Positions 54,417-62,968 of a stretch of 64,000 nucleotides of DNA are shown here, in pieces. This stretch comes from Rubellimicrobium arenae (GTDB lineage Bacteria > Pseudomonadota > Alphaproteobacteria > Rhodobacterales > Rhodobacteraceae): assembly GCF_017916275.1 (NCBI RefSeq), contig NZ_JAFMST010000003.1, forward strand, positions 186,001-250,000, read 5' to 3'. Every line of letters starts with the position of its first letter. Position 1 is the first letter of the stretch. A program made the position numbers and the translations under genes. The notes under the pieces are model-generated. The model did not search any database. It saw only the letters and a list, made by a program, of their open reading frames with translations, and was not told where the DNA came from.

Positions 54417-54495
54417 CGACCGGGTGTGACAGCCTCAGGCGGTGGGTCGAAGGGCGCCACGACGTGCCTGGACCTGGCCGAAGCGGGACGGACCG

Positions 54496-55152
54496 ATGAA
54501 GGCTCTCCTGCTCCGCGATCTCCGTCTGGCCATCCGGGCCGGGGGCGGGTTCGGACTCTCCCTGGCGTTCTTCCTGATCGTGGTGGTCCTGGTCCCGTTC
54601 GGCGTCGGGCCTGAGTCGGACATCCTGTCCCGGATCGGCCCAGGCATCCTGTGGGTGGCGGCGCTGCTCGCCACGCTCCTGTCGCTCGACCGCCAGTTCG
54701 CCCTGGACCACGAGGATGGGGCCCTGCCGCTGATCGCGACCTCGCCCCTGCCTCTCGAGGCGGTGGCCCTGGCCAAGGCCCTGGCGCACTGGCTGACCAC
54801 CGGGCTGCCGCTCACCCTGGCTGCGGCGCCCCTGGGCGTGCTGCTGAACCTCGACCCGGCGGCCTATCCCTGGATCGTGCTCACCCTTGGGCTGGGGACG
54901 CCGGCCCTGTCGGTGATCGGCACGTTCGGGGCGGCCCTCACCGTGGGCATCCGGCGCGGTGGCCTTCTTCTGTCGCTCCTGGTCCTGCCCCTCTACGTGC
55001 CGACCCTCATCTTCGGGGCCGAGGCCGCGCGGCGCGGCGCCCAGGGCCTGGAGGTCGCCACGCCCCTGCTGATGCTGGCCGGCATCACGGCCGGGAGCCT
55101 CGCGCTGCTGCCCTTCGCCGCAGGCGGGGTGCTGAGGATCAACCTACGCTGA
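54496..55152 (+). CDS. ccmB: Haem exporter permease CcmB
   Basis: 218 residues starting MKALLLRDLRLAIRAG, six predicted helices, the exact family length. Markers FFLIVVVLVPFGVGPE, ILWVAALLATLLSLDRQF and VLPLYVPTLIFGA are seen. It is the membrane partner of CcmA. The longer upstream open frame is not needed because the start at 54496 matches the family. Confidence 0.94.
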   Translation: MKALLLRDLRLAIRAGGGFGLSLAFFLIVVVLVPFGVGPESDILSRIGPGILWVAALLATLLSLDRQFALDHEDGALPLIATSPLPLEAVALAKALAHWLTTGLPLTLAAAPLGVLLNLDPAAYPWIVLTLGLGTPALSVIGTFGAALTVGIRRGGLLLSLLVLPLYVPTLIFGAEAARRGAQGLEVATPLLMLAGITAGSLALLPFAAGGVLRINLR

Positions 55153-55195
55153 TCAGGCATTGAGGCGAGGGCCGTCAGTGATTATTGGAACGGCC

Positions 55196-55930
55196 ATGTC
55201 GATCTGGGAATACGCCAACCCCAAGAAGTTCATCGCCACGACGACCCCGGTGATTCCGTGGGCCTTCGGCGGGGCGATGCTGTGCCTTCTGGTCGGGCTG
55301 GTCTGGGGCTTCTTCCTGACGCCGCAGGCCGATCGCTTCGGCTCGACGGTCAAGATCATCTACGTCCACGTGCCGTCGGCCATGATGGCCATCAACGCCT
55401 GGGCGATGATGCTCGTGGCCTCGCTGATCTGGCTGATCCGCCGCCATCACGTCAGCGCCTTGGCCGCCAAGGCCGCGGCCCCGGTCGGGATGACCATGAC
55501 GCTGATCGCCCTGTTCACCGGCGCGGTCTGGGGGCAGCCGATGTGGGGGACATGGTGGGCCTGGGATCCGCGCCTGACCTCCTTCCTGATCCTGTTCCTC
55601 TTCTATCTGGGCTACATCGCGCTGTGGGAGGCGATCCCGGACCCGGATCAGGCCGCGGACCTGACCTCGGTCCTGTGCCTCGTGGGCTCCGTCTTCGCGA
55701 TCCTGTCCCGCTATGCGGTCCTGTTCTGGAACCAGGGGCTCCACCAGGGGGCCACCCTGTCGCTCGACGCCAAGGAGAACATCTCCGACGTATACTGGTT
55801 TCCGCTGCTGGTCTGCCTCGCGGGCTTCATCCTGCTGTTCGTGGCGCTGGTCCTGATGCGCACGGGCACCGAGATCCGGGTCCGCCGTCTGCGCGCGCTG
55901 GAGCGGCAGGCGCAAAGGGCGCTCGCATGA
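55196..55930 (+). CDS. ccmC: Haem handling protein CcmC
   Basis: 244 residues from MSIWEYANPKKF; a GTG at 55178 and a TTG at 55160 are less likely. It has six helices and the haem-binding WWD motif WGTWWAWDPRLTS near residue 120 between helices 3 and 4, plus VHVPSAMMAINAW before it (conserved His near residue 60) and NQGLHQGATLS after (second His). It attaches haem to CcmE in the periplasm. It overlaps ccmD by 4 bases. Confidence 0.95.
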   Translation: MSIWEYANPKKFIATTTPVIPWAFGGAMLCLLVGLVWGFFLTPQADRFGSTVKIIYVHVPSAMMAINAWAMMLVASLIWLIRRHHVSALAAKAAAPVGMTMTLIALFTGAVWGQPMWGTWWAWDPRLTSFLILFLFYLGYIALWEAIPDPDQAADLTSVLCLVGSVFAILSRYAVLFWNQGLHQGATLSLDAKENISDVYWFPLLVCLAGFILLFVALVLMRTGTEIRVRRLRALERQAQRALA

Positions 55931-56079
55931 TGCCGGAACTGGGAAAGTACGCCGTCACGGTCTTGTCGGCCTATGGGGTCACGCTGGTGCTCCTTTTGGG
56001 CCTCACGGGGCTGAGCTGGCGGCGCTGGCGGCGGCTCAAGGCCGAGATGGACCGGATCGAGCGAGGTCGCGATGGCTAG
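55927..56079 (+). CDS. ccmD: Haem exporter small subunit CcmD
   Basis: 50 residues with one helix (residues ~9-29, AVTVLSAYGVTLVLLLGL) and a basic tail SWRRWRRLKAEM, as in CcmD. The ATG at 55927 overlaps the ccmC stop, and its 3' end overlaps ccmG by 8 bases. It stabilises the CcmABC-CcmE complex. The small size and position make the call firm although the sequence is short. Confidence 0.92.
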   Translation: MMPELGKYAVTVLSAYGVTLVLLLGLTGLSWRRWRRLKAEMDRIERGRDG

Positions 56080-56617
56080 GATCTCGCCCCTTGTCCTGAT
56101 TCCGCCCGTCATCTTCGCCGCGATGGCTGGCCTTTTCGCCGCGGGGATGCTCAGCGGCAGCGGCGAGCAGGAGCTGCCGTCTGCGCTCGTGGGGCAACCG
56201 GCACCCGGCCTCTCGGGCGCGCCCTTGCCCGGGCTGACGCCGCTCGATGCATCGGTGCTGGCCGATGGACAGGTGAAGCTCGTCAACTTCTTCGCGTCCT
56301 GGTGCGCGCCCTGCCGCGTCGAGGCGCCGAACCTCGATGCCCTCGCCCAGGAGGGGATTCCCATATACGGGATCGCCTACAAGGACGATCCGGACCACTC
56401 GGTTGCCTTCCTCAACGAACTGGGCGACCCCTATGCCGCCGTGGGACAGGATCCGGACGGACGGCTCGCGGTCGACTGGGGGGTCTACGGGGTCCCCGAA
56501 ACCTTCGTCGTCGCGGGGGACGGAACCGTCGTCGCGCGCATGGCCAACCCATTGACCCCCGACATCATCGAATCGCGCTTGCGCCCGGCTTTGGCCGAGG
56601 CGGAAAGGAACGAATGA
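56072..56617 (+). CDS. ccmG: Thiol:disulfide interchange protein CcmG/DsbE
   Basis: 181 residues, with an N-terminal membrane anchor (residues ~5-27) and a periplasmic thioredoxin fold. The active site is FFASWCAPCRVEAP with Cys78 and Cys81, and the CcmG-specific GIAYKDD and GVYGVPETFVV (cis-Pro loop) are present. It keeps apocytochrome CXXCH cysteines reduced. It overlaps ccmD and is followed by a phosphomannomutase gene, with the ATG inside its final codons. Confidence 0.95.
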   Translation: MARISPLVLIPPVIFAAMAGLFAAGMLSGSGEQELPSALVGQPAPGLSGAPLPGLTPLDASVLADGQVKLVNFFASWCAPCRVEAPNLDALAQEGIPIYGIAYKDDPDHSVAFLNELGDPYAAVGQDPDGRLAVDWGVYGVPETFVVAGDGTVVARMANPLTPDIIESRLRPALAEAERNE

Positions 56618-57981
56618 CGCGCCTGTCCTGCTTCAAGAGCTATGACGTCCGGGGCCGGCTGGGCGTCGATCTGGACGACGCGCTGATGTACCGGATCGGC
56701 CGGGCCTACGCGCAGGTGACGCGGGCGCAGACCGTGGTGACCGGGCGCGACGTTCGCCCGACAAGCCCGTCGCTGCAGGCTGCGCTGGTCGAGGGTCTGC
56801 GGGACGAAGGGACGAACGTGCTCGATCTCGGCCTTTGCGGGACCGAGGAGGTCTATTTCGGCACGGCGCATACCGGCGCAGGCGGAGGGCTGATGGTCAC
56901 CGCCTCGCACAATCCGATCGACTACAACGGGCTCAAGATCGTGCGCGAAGGGGCGCGCCCGATTGCCTGGGAGTCGGGTCTCAAGGAGATCCACGACCTC
57001 GTGGTCGCCGACAGCTTCGGCGCGCCGGGCGGGAAGGGCACCTGGGCCGGCCTGGACCTTCGGCCCTCCTACGCGGGACACGTGGCGTCCTACCTCGACC
57101 CCGAGGGCCTGCGGCCCCTTCGCATCCTGGTGAACGCGGGGCACGGCGCGGCGGGACCGACCTTCGACGCCATCGCCGCGCAACTCGCCGAACGGGGCGT
57201 GCCCTTCGACTTCGTGCGCTTCGACCACGAGCCCGACCCGACCTTCCCGCAAGGCATCCCGAATCCCCTCCTGCCCGAGAACCGGGCCCGGTCCGAACAG
57301 GCCGTGCGCGAGGCGGGCGCGGATATGGGGGTCGTCTGGGACGGCGATTTCGACCGCTGCTTCCTGTTCGACGAAAAGGGGGGCTTCATCGATGGCGAAT
57401 ACGTGGTCGCCCTGTTGGCCAAGGCCTTCCTGGCCAAGGAGCCGGGCGCCCCGATCGTCCACGAGCCTCGGGTGGTCTGGGCCACGCAGGCCATGATCGC
57501 CGAGGCCGGTGGCCGGTCGATCATCTGCCGCACCGGGCACGCCCATCTCAAGGCCGCGCTGCGCGAGCATGACGCCCCCTATGGGGGGGAGATGTCGGCG
57601 CACCATTACTTCCGCGACTTCGCCTATTGCGATTCCGGGATGATCCCCTGGCTGCTCGTGGCCGGGCTGCTGGCGCGGCAGGACAAGCCGCTCTCGGCTC
57701 TGGTCGATGACCTGCGGACCCGGTTTCCGTCGTCGGGTGAGATCAACTTCGCCATCGACGACCCGGCTGCGGCCATTGCGCGCTTCGAGGCGGCCTACGG
57801 CCCCACGGCGGTCTCGGCCGATCGTCTCGACGGCCTGTCGCTCGACATGGGAGACTGGCGTGCGAATGTCCGTATGTCGAACACCGAGTCGCTCCTGAGG
57901 CTCAACATCGAAACCCGGGGCGATCGCACTTTGCTGGACCGCAAGGTGTTGGAGATCAGCGCGCTGCTGTCGGGTCAGTGA
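56614..57981 (+). CDS. Phosphomannomutase/phosphoglucomutase
   Basis: 455 residues from an ATG overlapping ccmG by 4 bases. Alpha-D-phosphohexomutase features: phospho-Ser98 in VTASHNPIDYNGLK, the metal loop VVWDGDFDRCFL (Asp243, Asp245, Asp247), sugar-binding GEMSAHHYF and the C-terminal phosphate loop RMSNTESLLRLNIET. It interconverts 6-phospho and 1-phospho mannose or glucose for polysaccharide and nucleotide-sugar synthesis. AlgC- and ManB-like members cannot be separated by eye. It ends the Sec-Ccm transcript. Confidence 0.93.
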   Translation: MTRLSCFKSYDVRGRLGVDLDDALMYRIGRAYAQVTRAQTVVTGRDVRPTSPSLQAALVEGLRDEGTNVLDLGLCGTEEVYFGTAHTGAGGGLMVTASHNPIDYNGLKIVREGARPIAWESGLKEIHDLVVADSFGAPGGKGTWAGLDLRPSYAGHVASYLDPEGLRPLRILVNAGHGAAGPTFDAIAAQLAERGVPFDFVRFDHEPDPTFPQGIPNPLLPENRARSEQAVREAGADMGVVWDGDFDRCFLFDEKGGFIDGEYVVALLAKAFLAKEPGAPIVHEPRVVWATQAMIAEAGGRSIICRTGHAHLKAALREHDAPYGGEMSAHHYFRDFAYCDSGMIPWLLVAGLLARQDKPLSALVDDLRTRFPSSGEINFAIDDPAAAIARFEAAYGPTAVSADRLDGLSLDMGDWRANVRMSNTESLLRLNIETRGDRTLLDRKVLEISALLSGQ

Positions 57982-58357
57982 TCCTGTCGGGTCGCACCCG
58001 GCTGCCATGGCTCCGGGGCCTCTGGCCATCTCTCGTTCCAAACGCTTGACGGGATCGCGCCCGCGACACGGATTCCGTGTTGCTGGCTCTCATCAGGAAC
58101 CCGGGCGGGGCGTTCTGAGGCGTGTGACGGGCATCGCGGCCCGCGCCAAAGGCTGACCAAGAACCGCGATCCGCCCGCTTTCGATCGCCGCCCGGCCTGG
58201 TTGCTGACCCGACGCCCGCGCCAGATCTTTGCCGCTGCACGGCAGCGAGGGCCTGCTCTGCACGACAGCCAGCAGCAGCCGTCACCATGCGCCGGACATG
58301 GAATGGGCGCCGTCAGCGGCGGCGCCCATCGACCTGAACCTCTGGGAAAGCCCGAGC
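57982..58357 (+). other. Intergenic region between convergent phosphomannomutase and acnA
   Basis: About 375 bases, no gene seen. It contains the strong hairpin at 58303-58329; the rest shows nothing recognisable. Confidence 0.5.
58303..58329 (-). terminator. Hairpin downstream of acnA
   Basis: ATGGGCGCCG (58303-58312), 7-base loop, CGGCGCCCAT (58320-58329), 29 bases past the acnA stop. A 10-bp perfect stem; on the minus strand it is followed by TCCATGTCC rather than a T-run. Confidence 0.5.
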
Positions 58358-61051
58358 TCAGGCCGCCCGAGCCAGGTTCCGCAGCACGTAGTGCAGCACG
58401 CCGCCGTTCTCGACGTATTCGATCTCGACGGCCGTATCGATCCGGCACCGCAGGGTGAGATCGCGGCGCGTGCCGTCGGCGTACTCGATGATCGCCGGCA
58501 CCAGCATCCGCGGCGTCACGGATTCCAGTCCGCCGATCGACACCTTCTCGTCGCCCTTCAGGTTCAGATCCTTGCGGGTCAGGCCCTCGGTGAACTCGAA
58601 CGGGATGACCCCCATGCCCACGAGGTTCGAACGGTGGATGCGCTCGAAGGACTCGGCGATGACCGCCTTCACGCCCAGCAGCGCCGTGCCCTTGGCCGCC
58701 CAGTCGCGGGACGAGCCTGCGCCGTACTCCTGCCCGGCAAAGATCACCAGCGGCGTCCCGGCCTGCTGGTAGGCCATCGCCGCGTCGTAGATCGAGGTCT
58801 GCTGCCCATCAGGGCCAAGGGTGTAGCCTCCCTCGACGCCGTCCAGCATCTCGTTGCGGATGCGGATGTTCGCGAACGTTCCGCGCATCATGACTTCGTG
58901 GTTCCCGCGGCGCGAGCCGTAGGAGTTGAACTCGCGCACCGGCACCTGACGCTCGACCAGGTAGCGGCCGGCCGGGGTGGATTCCTTGAAGGACCCGGCA
59001 GGCGAGATGTGGTCGGTGGTCACCATGTCGCCCAGGATCGCGAGTGTGCGGGCCTGGAGGATGTTGCCGATGGTGCCCTTCTCGCGCCCCATGCCGCTGA
59101 AATAGGGCGGGTTCTGGATGTAGGTCGAGGTCGGCGGCCAGTCGTAGGTTTCCCCGCCCGAGACCTCGACGGCCTGCCAGCGGTGGTCGCCCTTGAAGAC
59201 GTCGGCGTACTTGGACTGGAACGCCTCGCGGGTCACCGTCCGCTCCACCAGTTCGGCGATCTCGGCCTGGCTGGGCCAGAGGTCGGCGAGGAAGACGTCG
59301 CGGCCGTCCGGCGTCTGGGCGATCGGGTCCTTGCTCACGTCGATGTCCATGTCGCCCGCCAGCGCATAGACGACCACCAGCGGCGGCGAGGCGAGGTAGT
59401 TGGCCCGCACGTCCGGCGAGATGCGCCCTTCGAAGTTGCGGTTGCCCGACAGCACCGACACCGCCACGAGGTCGTTCGACTGGATCGCGTCGGAAATCTC
59501 GGGCTGGAGAGGGCCGGAGTTGCCGATGCAGGTCGTGCAGCCGTAGCCCACGAGGTTGAAGCCGATGGCATCGAGGTCCTCCTGCAGGCCCGCCGCCTCA
59601 AGGTAGGCGGACACCACCTGCGACCCGGGAGCGAGCGAGGTCTTGACCCAGGGCTTGCGGGTGAGGCCCAGGGCCCGCGCCTTCCGCGCCACGAGCCCCG
59701 CGCCGATCATCACATAGGGGTTCGAGGTGTTGGTGCAGGAGGTGATGGAGGCGATCACGACCGAGCCGTCGCCGATCGTGTAGTCCTGCCCCGCGACGGC
59801 GACCTCCTGCTTGGGCTCGGCGCCCTTGCGGTAGTCGGCCACGACCTTGAAGAAGCTCTCCGAAGCCTGGTCCAGCGGCGTGTGGTCCTGCGGGCGCTTG
59901 GGGCCCGAGATCGCGGGCACCACGTCGCCCATGTCGAGCTCGAGCGTCGAGGTGTAGATCGGCTCGTAGTCGGCGCCGCGCCAGAAGCCGTTCTCCTTGG
60001 CATAGGCCTCGACCAGCGCGATCCGCGATTCGTCGCGGCCGGTCATGTGCAGGTAGCGCAGCGTTTCCTGGTCGATCGGGAAGAAGCCGCAGGTCGCGCC
60101 GTATTCCGGGGCCATGTTGCCGATGGTCGCCCGGTCGGCGAGCGGCAGGTGGTCGAGGCCTTCGCCGTAGAACTCCACGAACTTGCCGACCACGCCATGC
60201 TTGCGGAGCATCTGCACGACCTTGAGCACGAGGTCGGTGGCCGTGGTCCCTTCACGGAGCTTGCCGGTCAGCTTGAAGCCCACGACCTCGGGGATCAGCA
60301 TGGAGACGGGCTGGCCCAGCATCGCGGCCTCGGCCTCGATGCCGCCCACGCCCCAGCCCAGCACGGCGGCGCCGTTCACCATCGTCGTGTGCGAGTCGGT
60401 CCCCACGAGCGTATCGGGGTAGGCGACCGTCTCACCGTTCTGGTCGGTGTCGGTCCAGACGACCTGCGCGAGGTATTCGAGGTTCACCTGGTGGCAGATC
60501 CCGGTCCCGGGCGGCACCACGCGGAAGTTGTTGAAGGCGGTCTGCCCCCACTTGAGGAACTGGTAACGCTCCAGGTTCCGCTCGTACTCCCGGTCCACGT
60601 TCATCTGGAAGGCGCGGGGGTTGCCGAACTCGTCGATCATGACCGAATGGTCGATGACGAGGTCCACGGGGTTCAGCGGGTTGATCTTCTGCGCGTCGCC
60701 GCCCAGGCCCTTGATGCCGTCGCGCATGGCGGCCAGGTCCACCACGGCCGGAACGCCGGTGAAGTCCTGCATCAGCACGCGGGCCGGCCGGTAGTTGATC
60801 TCGCGCGAGGAGGTGCCGCCGTTCTGCGCCCATTCGCCGAACGCCTTGATGTCGTCCACCGAGACCGAGAAGCCCCCGTCCTCGAACCGCAGCAGGTTCT
60901 CCAGCACGACCTTGAGAGCGGCGGGCAGGCGGGAGAACTGGCCCAGACCCGCAGCCTCGGCCGCCGGGATGGAGTAATAGGCGTAGCTTTGTCCTCCGAC
61001 GGTCAGCGTGCGACGCACGCCGGCGCTGTCTTGGCCTGCTATGATGGTCAT
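58358..61051 (-). CDS. acnA: Aconitate hydratase A
   Basis: 897 residues from MTIIAGQDSAGVRRT, a length typical of AcnA/IRP-type enzymes; upstream in-frame sequence is not family-like. Markers: VLMQDFTGVPAVVDLAAMRD near residue 93, ITSCTNTSNPYVMIGAG near residue 433 (first Fe-S Cys) and GYGCTTCIGNSGPL near residue 505 (two further cluster Cys). GAGSSRDWAAKG near residue 775 is a substrate-binding loop. It converts citrate to isocitrate through a 4Fe-4S cluster in the TCA cycle. Repeated ATACCAT boxes lie upstream of it. Confidence 0.97.
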   Translation of the reverse strand: MTIIAGQDSAGVRRTLTVGGQSYAYYSIPAAEAAGLGQFSRLPAALKVVLENLLRFEDGGFSVSVDDIKAFGEWAQNGGTSSREINYRPARVLMQDFTGVPAVVDLAAMRDGIKGLGGDAQKINPLNPVDLVIDHSVMIDEFGNPRAFQMNVDREYERNLERYQFLKWGQTAFNNFRVVPPGTGICHQVNLEYLAQVVWTDTDQNGETVAYPDTLVGTDSHTTMVNGAAVLGWGVGGIEAEAAMLGQPVSMLIPEVVGFKLTGKLREGTTATDLVLKVVQMLRKHGVVGKFVEFYGEGLDHLPLADRATIGNMAPEYGATCGFFPIDQETLRYLHMTGRDESRIALVEAYAKENGFWRGADYEPIYTSTLELDMGDVVPAISGPKRPQDHTPLDQASESFFKVVADYRKGAEPKQEVAVAGQDYTIGDGSVVIASITSCTNTSNPYVMIGAGLVARKARALGLTRKPWVKTSLAPGSQVVSAYLEAAGLQEDLDAIGFNLVGYGCTTCIGNSGPLQPEISDAIQSNDLVAVSVLSGNRNFEGRISPDVRANYLASPPLVVVYALAGDMDIDVSKDPIAQTPDGRDVFLADLWPSQAEIAELVERTVTREAFQSKYADVFKGDHRWQAVEVSGGETYDWPPTSTYIQNPPYFSGMGREKGTIGNILQARTLAILGDMVTTDHISPAGSFKESTPAGRYLVERQVPVREFNSYGSRRGNHEVMMRGTFANIRIRNEMLDGVEGGYTLGPDGQQTSIYDAAMAYQQAGTPLVIFAGQEYGAGSSRDWAAKGTALLGVKAVIAESFERIHRSNLVGMGVIPFEFTEGLTRKDLNLKGDEKVSIGGLESVTPRMLVPAIIEYADGTRRDLTLRCRIDTAVEIEYVENGGVLHYVLRNLARAA

Positions 61052-61076
61052 GGGGCGAATCCTTCTGGGCTGGCGG

Positions 61077-61115
61077 ATACCATATAGGCATCGCTGACGC
61101 GGGTTTGTATACCAT
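61077..61115. promoter_or_regulatory. Repeated ATACCAT boxes upstream of acnA
   Basis: ATACCAT at 61077-61083 and 61109-61115, 32 bases apart, about three helical turns. The second lies in TTGTATACCA, a near palindrome around GTATAC of the kind bound by GntR-family regulators. The boxes lie 26-64 bases before the acnA start. Confidence 0.4.
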
Positions 61116-61274
61116 TGCACACCGGCGGGGGGAACCCCCTCCCCGTGGCGCCCGGGTCGCAGGCGGGGCGTCAACAAAGGTTGCGCGCCGGGCTCTCGCA
61201 ATTCATTGATTGGCGCGGCGCAGGGCCCTCCCGTAAGCCCGAGGCGCACCACCCAGAGGGCAGGCGGACCCCCA

Positions 61275-61979
61275 ATGCGACTACTCCCGGCGACGTGCCT
61301 CGCCCTCGCGACGACCTTGGCACCGAGCCTCACCTCTGCCGAAGCCAAGCTTCCCGTGGTGGTGGAACTCTTCACCTCGCAGGGCTGTTCCTCGTGCCCG
61401 CCGGCGGACACCCTTCTGGCCGAGATCTCCCGCATGGACGGGGTGATCGCCCTGTCGCTCCATGTGGATTACTGGGATTACATCGGCTGGCCGGACAGCT
61501 TCGCCTCGCCGGTGCACTCCGCCCGGCAGGAGGCCTACGCCCGCACGGTCGGGGAACGGATGGTCTACACGCCGCAGATCGTCATCAACGGCGAAGACCG
61601 GATGGTCGGCGGCGACACGATGGGCGTCATGGCCAAGCTGCACGCCCATGCCGACGGCACGACCCCGATCGACCTGCAGGTGACCCGCGACGGCGACACC
61701 CTGAAGATCGAGGCCGGTCCCGTGCCGCTGCCCAAGCCGCTCGATGTCCAGGTGGTCCGCTACCGTCCCAAGGACGAGGTCGCGATCACCGGGGGCGAGA
61801 ATGCGGGCCTGGTGATGGACTACCATAACATCGTGACATCCTGGCGCTCGGTGGCCTCCTGGACGGGGGCCGAGCCGCTGTCCCTCGACGTGCCCGTCGA
61901 AGGGGATGAGCCCGCCGTGGTGCTCCTCCAGGAGCCTGGCCCGGGACGCATCCGCGCCGCCGTGCAGATCGACGATTAG
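61275..61979 (+). CDS. DUF1223 thioredoxin-fold secreted protein
   Basis: 234 residues with a signal peptide (residues ~1-23, ending SLTSAEA). The DUF1223 core has a thioredoxin-like CxxC motif: VELFTSQGCSSCPPADTLL with Cys38 and Cys41, then LSLHVDYWDYIGW and TPQIVINGEDRMVG. The remainder is a beta-rich domain. Located in the periplasm, its partners and role are unknown. The end overlaps the convergent acyltransferase gene by 4 bases. Confidence 0.9.
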   Translation: MRLLPATCLALATTLAPSLTSAEAKLPVVVELFTSQGCSSCPPADTLLAEISRMDGVIALSLHVDYWDYIGWPDSFASPVHSARQEAYARTVGERMVYTPQIVINGEDRMVGGDTMGVMAKLHAHADGTTPIDLQVTRDGDTLKIEAGPVPLPKPLDVQVVRYRPKDEVAITGGENAGLVMDYHNIVTSWRSVASWTGAEPLSLDVPVEGDEPAVVLLQEPGPGRIRAAVQIDD

Positions 61980-62875
61980 GTCCGGATGCGCTTCCAGCGG
62001 CGGTGGACCCAGAACCACTGGCCGGGATGGGCGTTGACCCGCGCCTCGAGCCGGCGGGTCGCCTCCTCCATCATCGCGATCGGGGTTCCATGGACGATGG
62101 GATCCTCCAGCGCGATCTCGAAGCCCAGTCCGTCCGGCTGGCGTATCCCCCAATAGGGCAGCAGCAGCGCGTCGTAGCGCAGCGCAAGGTCGGCGGCCGT
62201 GGTCGCCGTCATCGCCGGCCGCCCGAGAAAGGGGATCGCCACGCCATCATAGGCGTGGAGGTCGAACAGGATCGTCGCCATGCCGCCCCCGGCGATATGG
62301 CGGACGAAGCCCAGCGTCCCCCGCCGCCCCTTGGGAAAGATCGGCCCCGATACCTCGGCCATGGTCGCGGCGTAATGGGCATTCACGAGGGCGTTGTCCA
62401 TCTCGCGGTAAAGCCCGCCGATCCGGTAGCCCAGCCGGGTAAGCACCTGGCGCGGCGCCTCATGGTTTCCGAAATGCCCGGTCACGAAGATCACCGGACG
62501 CCCCTGGGCGCGCGCCTCTGCCAGATGGGGCAGGCCACCGCCGGTCGGCGTCACCGTCGCAAGACGGTCCCCGAACTCGCGCCAGGAATAGTTCTCGATC
62601 AGGGTGCGGCCGACGTTGTCCAGAACCTCCCGCGTCACGGCGCGACGGCGGTCCTCGGGCCAGTCGGCATGGATCCGGGCAAGGTTGGCGAGGGCGCGAC
62701 GTCGGTAGCCGGCCAGCGGCCCAAGCACGTTCCGCGTCAGCGTCCCCATGGCTGCGACGCGCCGGTCGTAGGGCAGGGCCATGACCGAGCCGATGAGACC
62801 GCGCAGGCCGAGATCGACCGCGCGGTCGGCAAGGCTCCCCTGTGGGGCGGCGGGCGTGTCGGAGCGTTCGGGCAT
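61976..62875 (-). CDS. Lipid A biosynthesis-type (LpxL/HtrB) acyltransferase
   Basis: 299 residues, with a hydrophobic N-terminal segment and the lysophospholipid acyltransferase pattern: the HX4E active site in VIFVTGHFGNHEAPRQ near residue 130, then YREMDNALVN, FPKGRRGTLGF and a FDLHAYDGVAIPFLGRPA region, quoted as AIPFLGRPA. It adds a secondary acyl chain to lipid A precursors at the inner membrane, by family. Homologues in Rhodobacteraceae are often called lauroyl acyltransferases; the chain length used is not predictable. Confidence 0.88.
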   Translation of the reverse strand: MPERSDTPAAPQGSLADRAVDLGLRGLIGSVMALPYDRRVAAMGTLTRNVLGPLAGYRRRALANLARIHADWPEDRRRAVTREVLDNVGRTLIENYSWREFGDRLATVTPTGGGLPHLAEARAQGRPVIFVTGHFGNHEAPRQVLTRLGYRIGGLYREMDNALVNAHYAATMAEVSGPIFPKGRRGTLGFVRHIAGGGMATILFDLHAYDGVAIPFLGRPAMTATTAADLALRYDALLLPYWGIRQPDGLGFEIALEDPIVHGTPIAMMEEATRRLEARVNAHPGQWFWVHRRWKRIRT

Positions 62876-62968
62876 CGGATCCTGCCAGGACTATGCCCGC
62901 CCCTTAGAGCCCGGGGCCGGAACTTCCAAGACCGCCCCGCGGCGGGCGCCCTCGGGCCAGGACCGCGC

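Noticed and set aside
58229-61087. 952-codon plus-strand open frame
   Set aside because: Mirror of acnA; the minus-strand frame has clear aconitase motifs.
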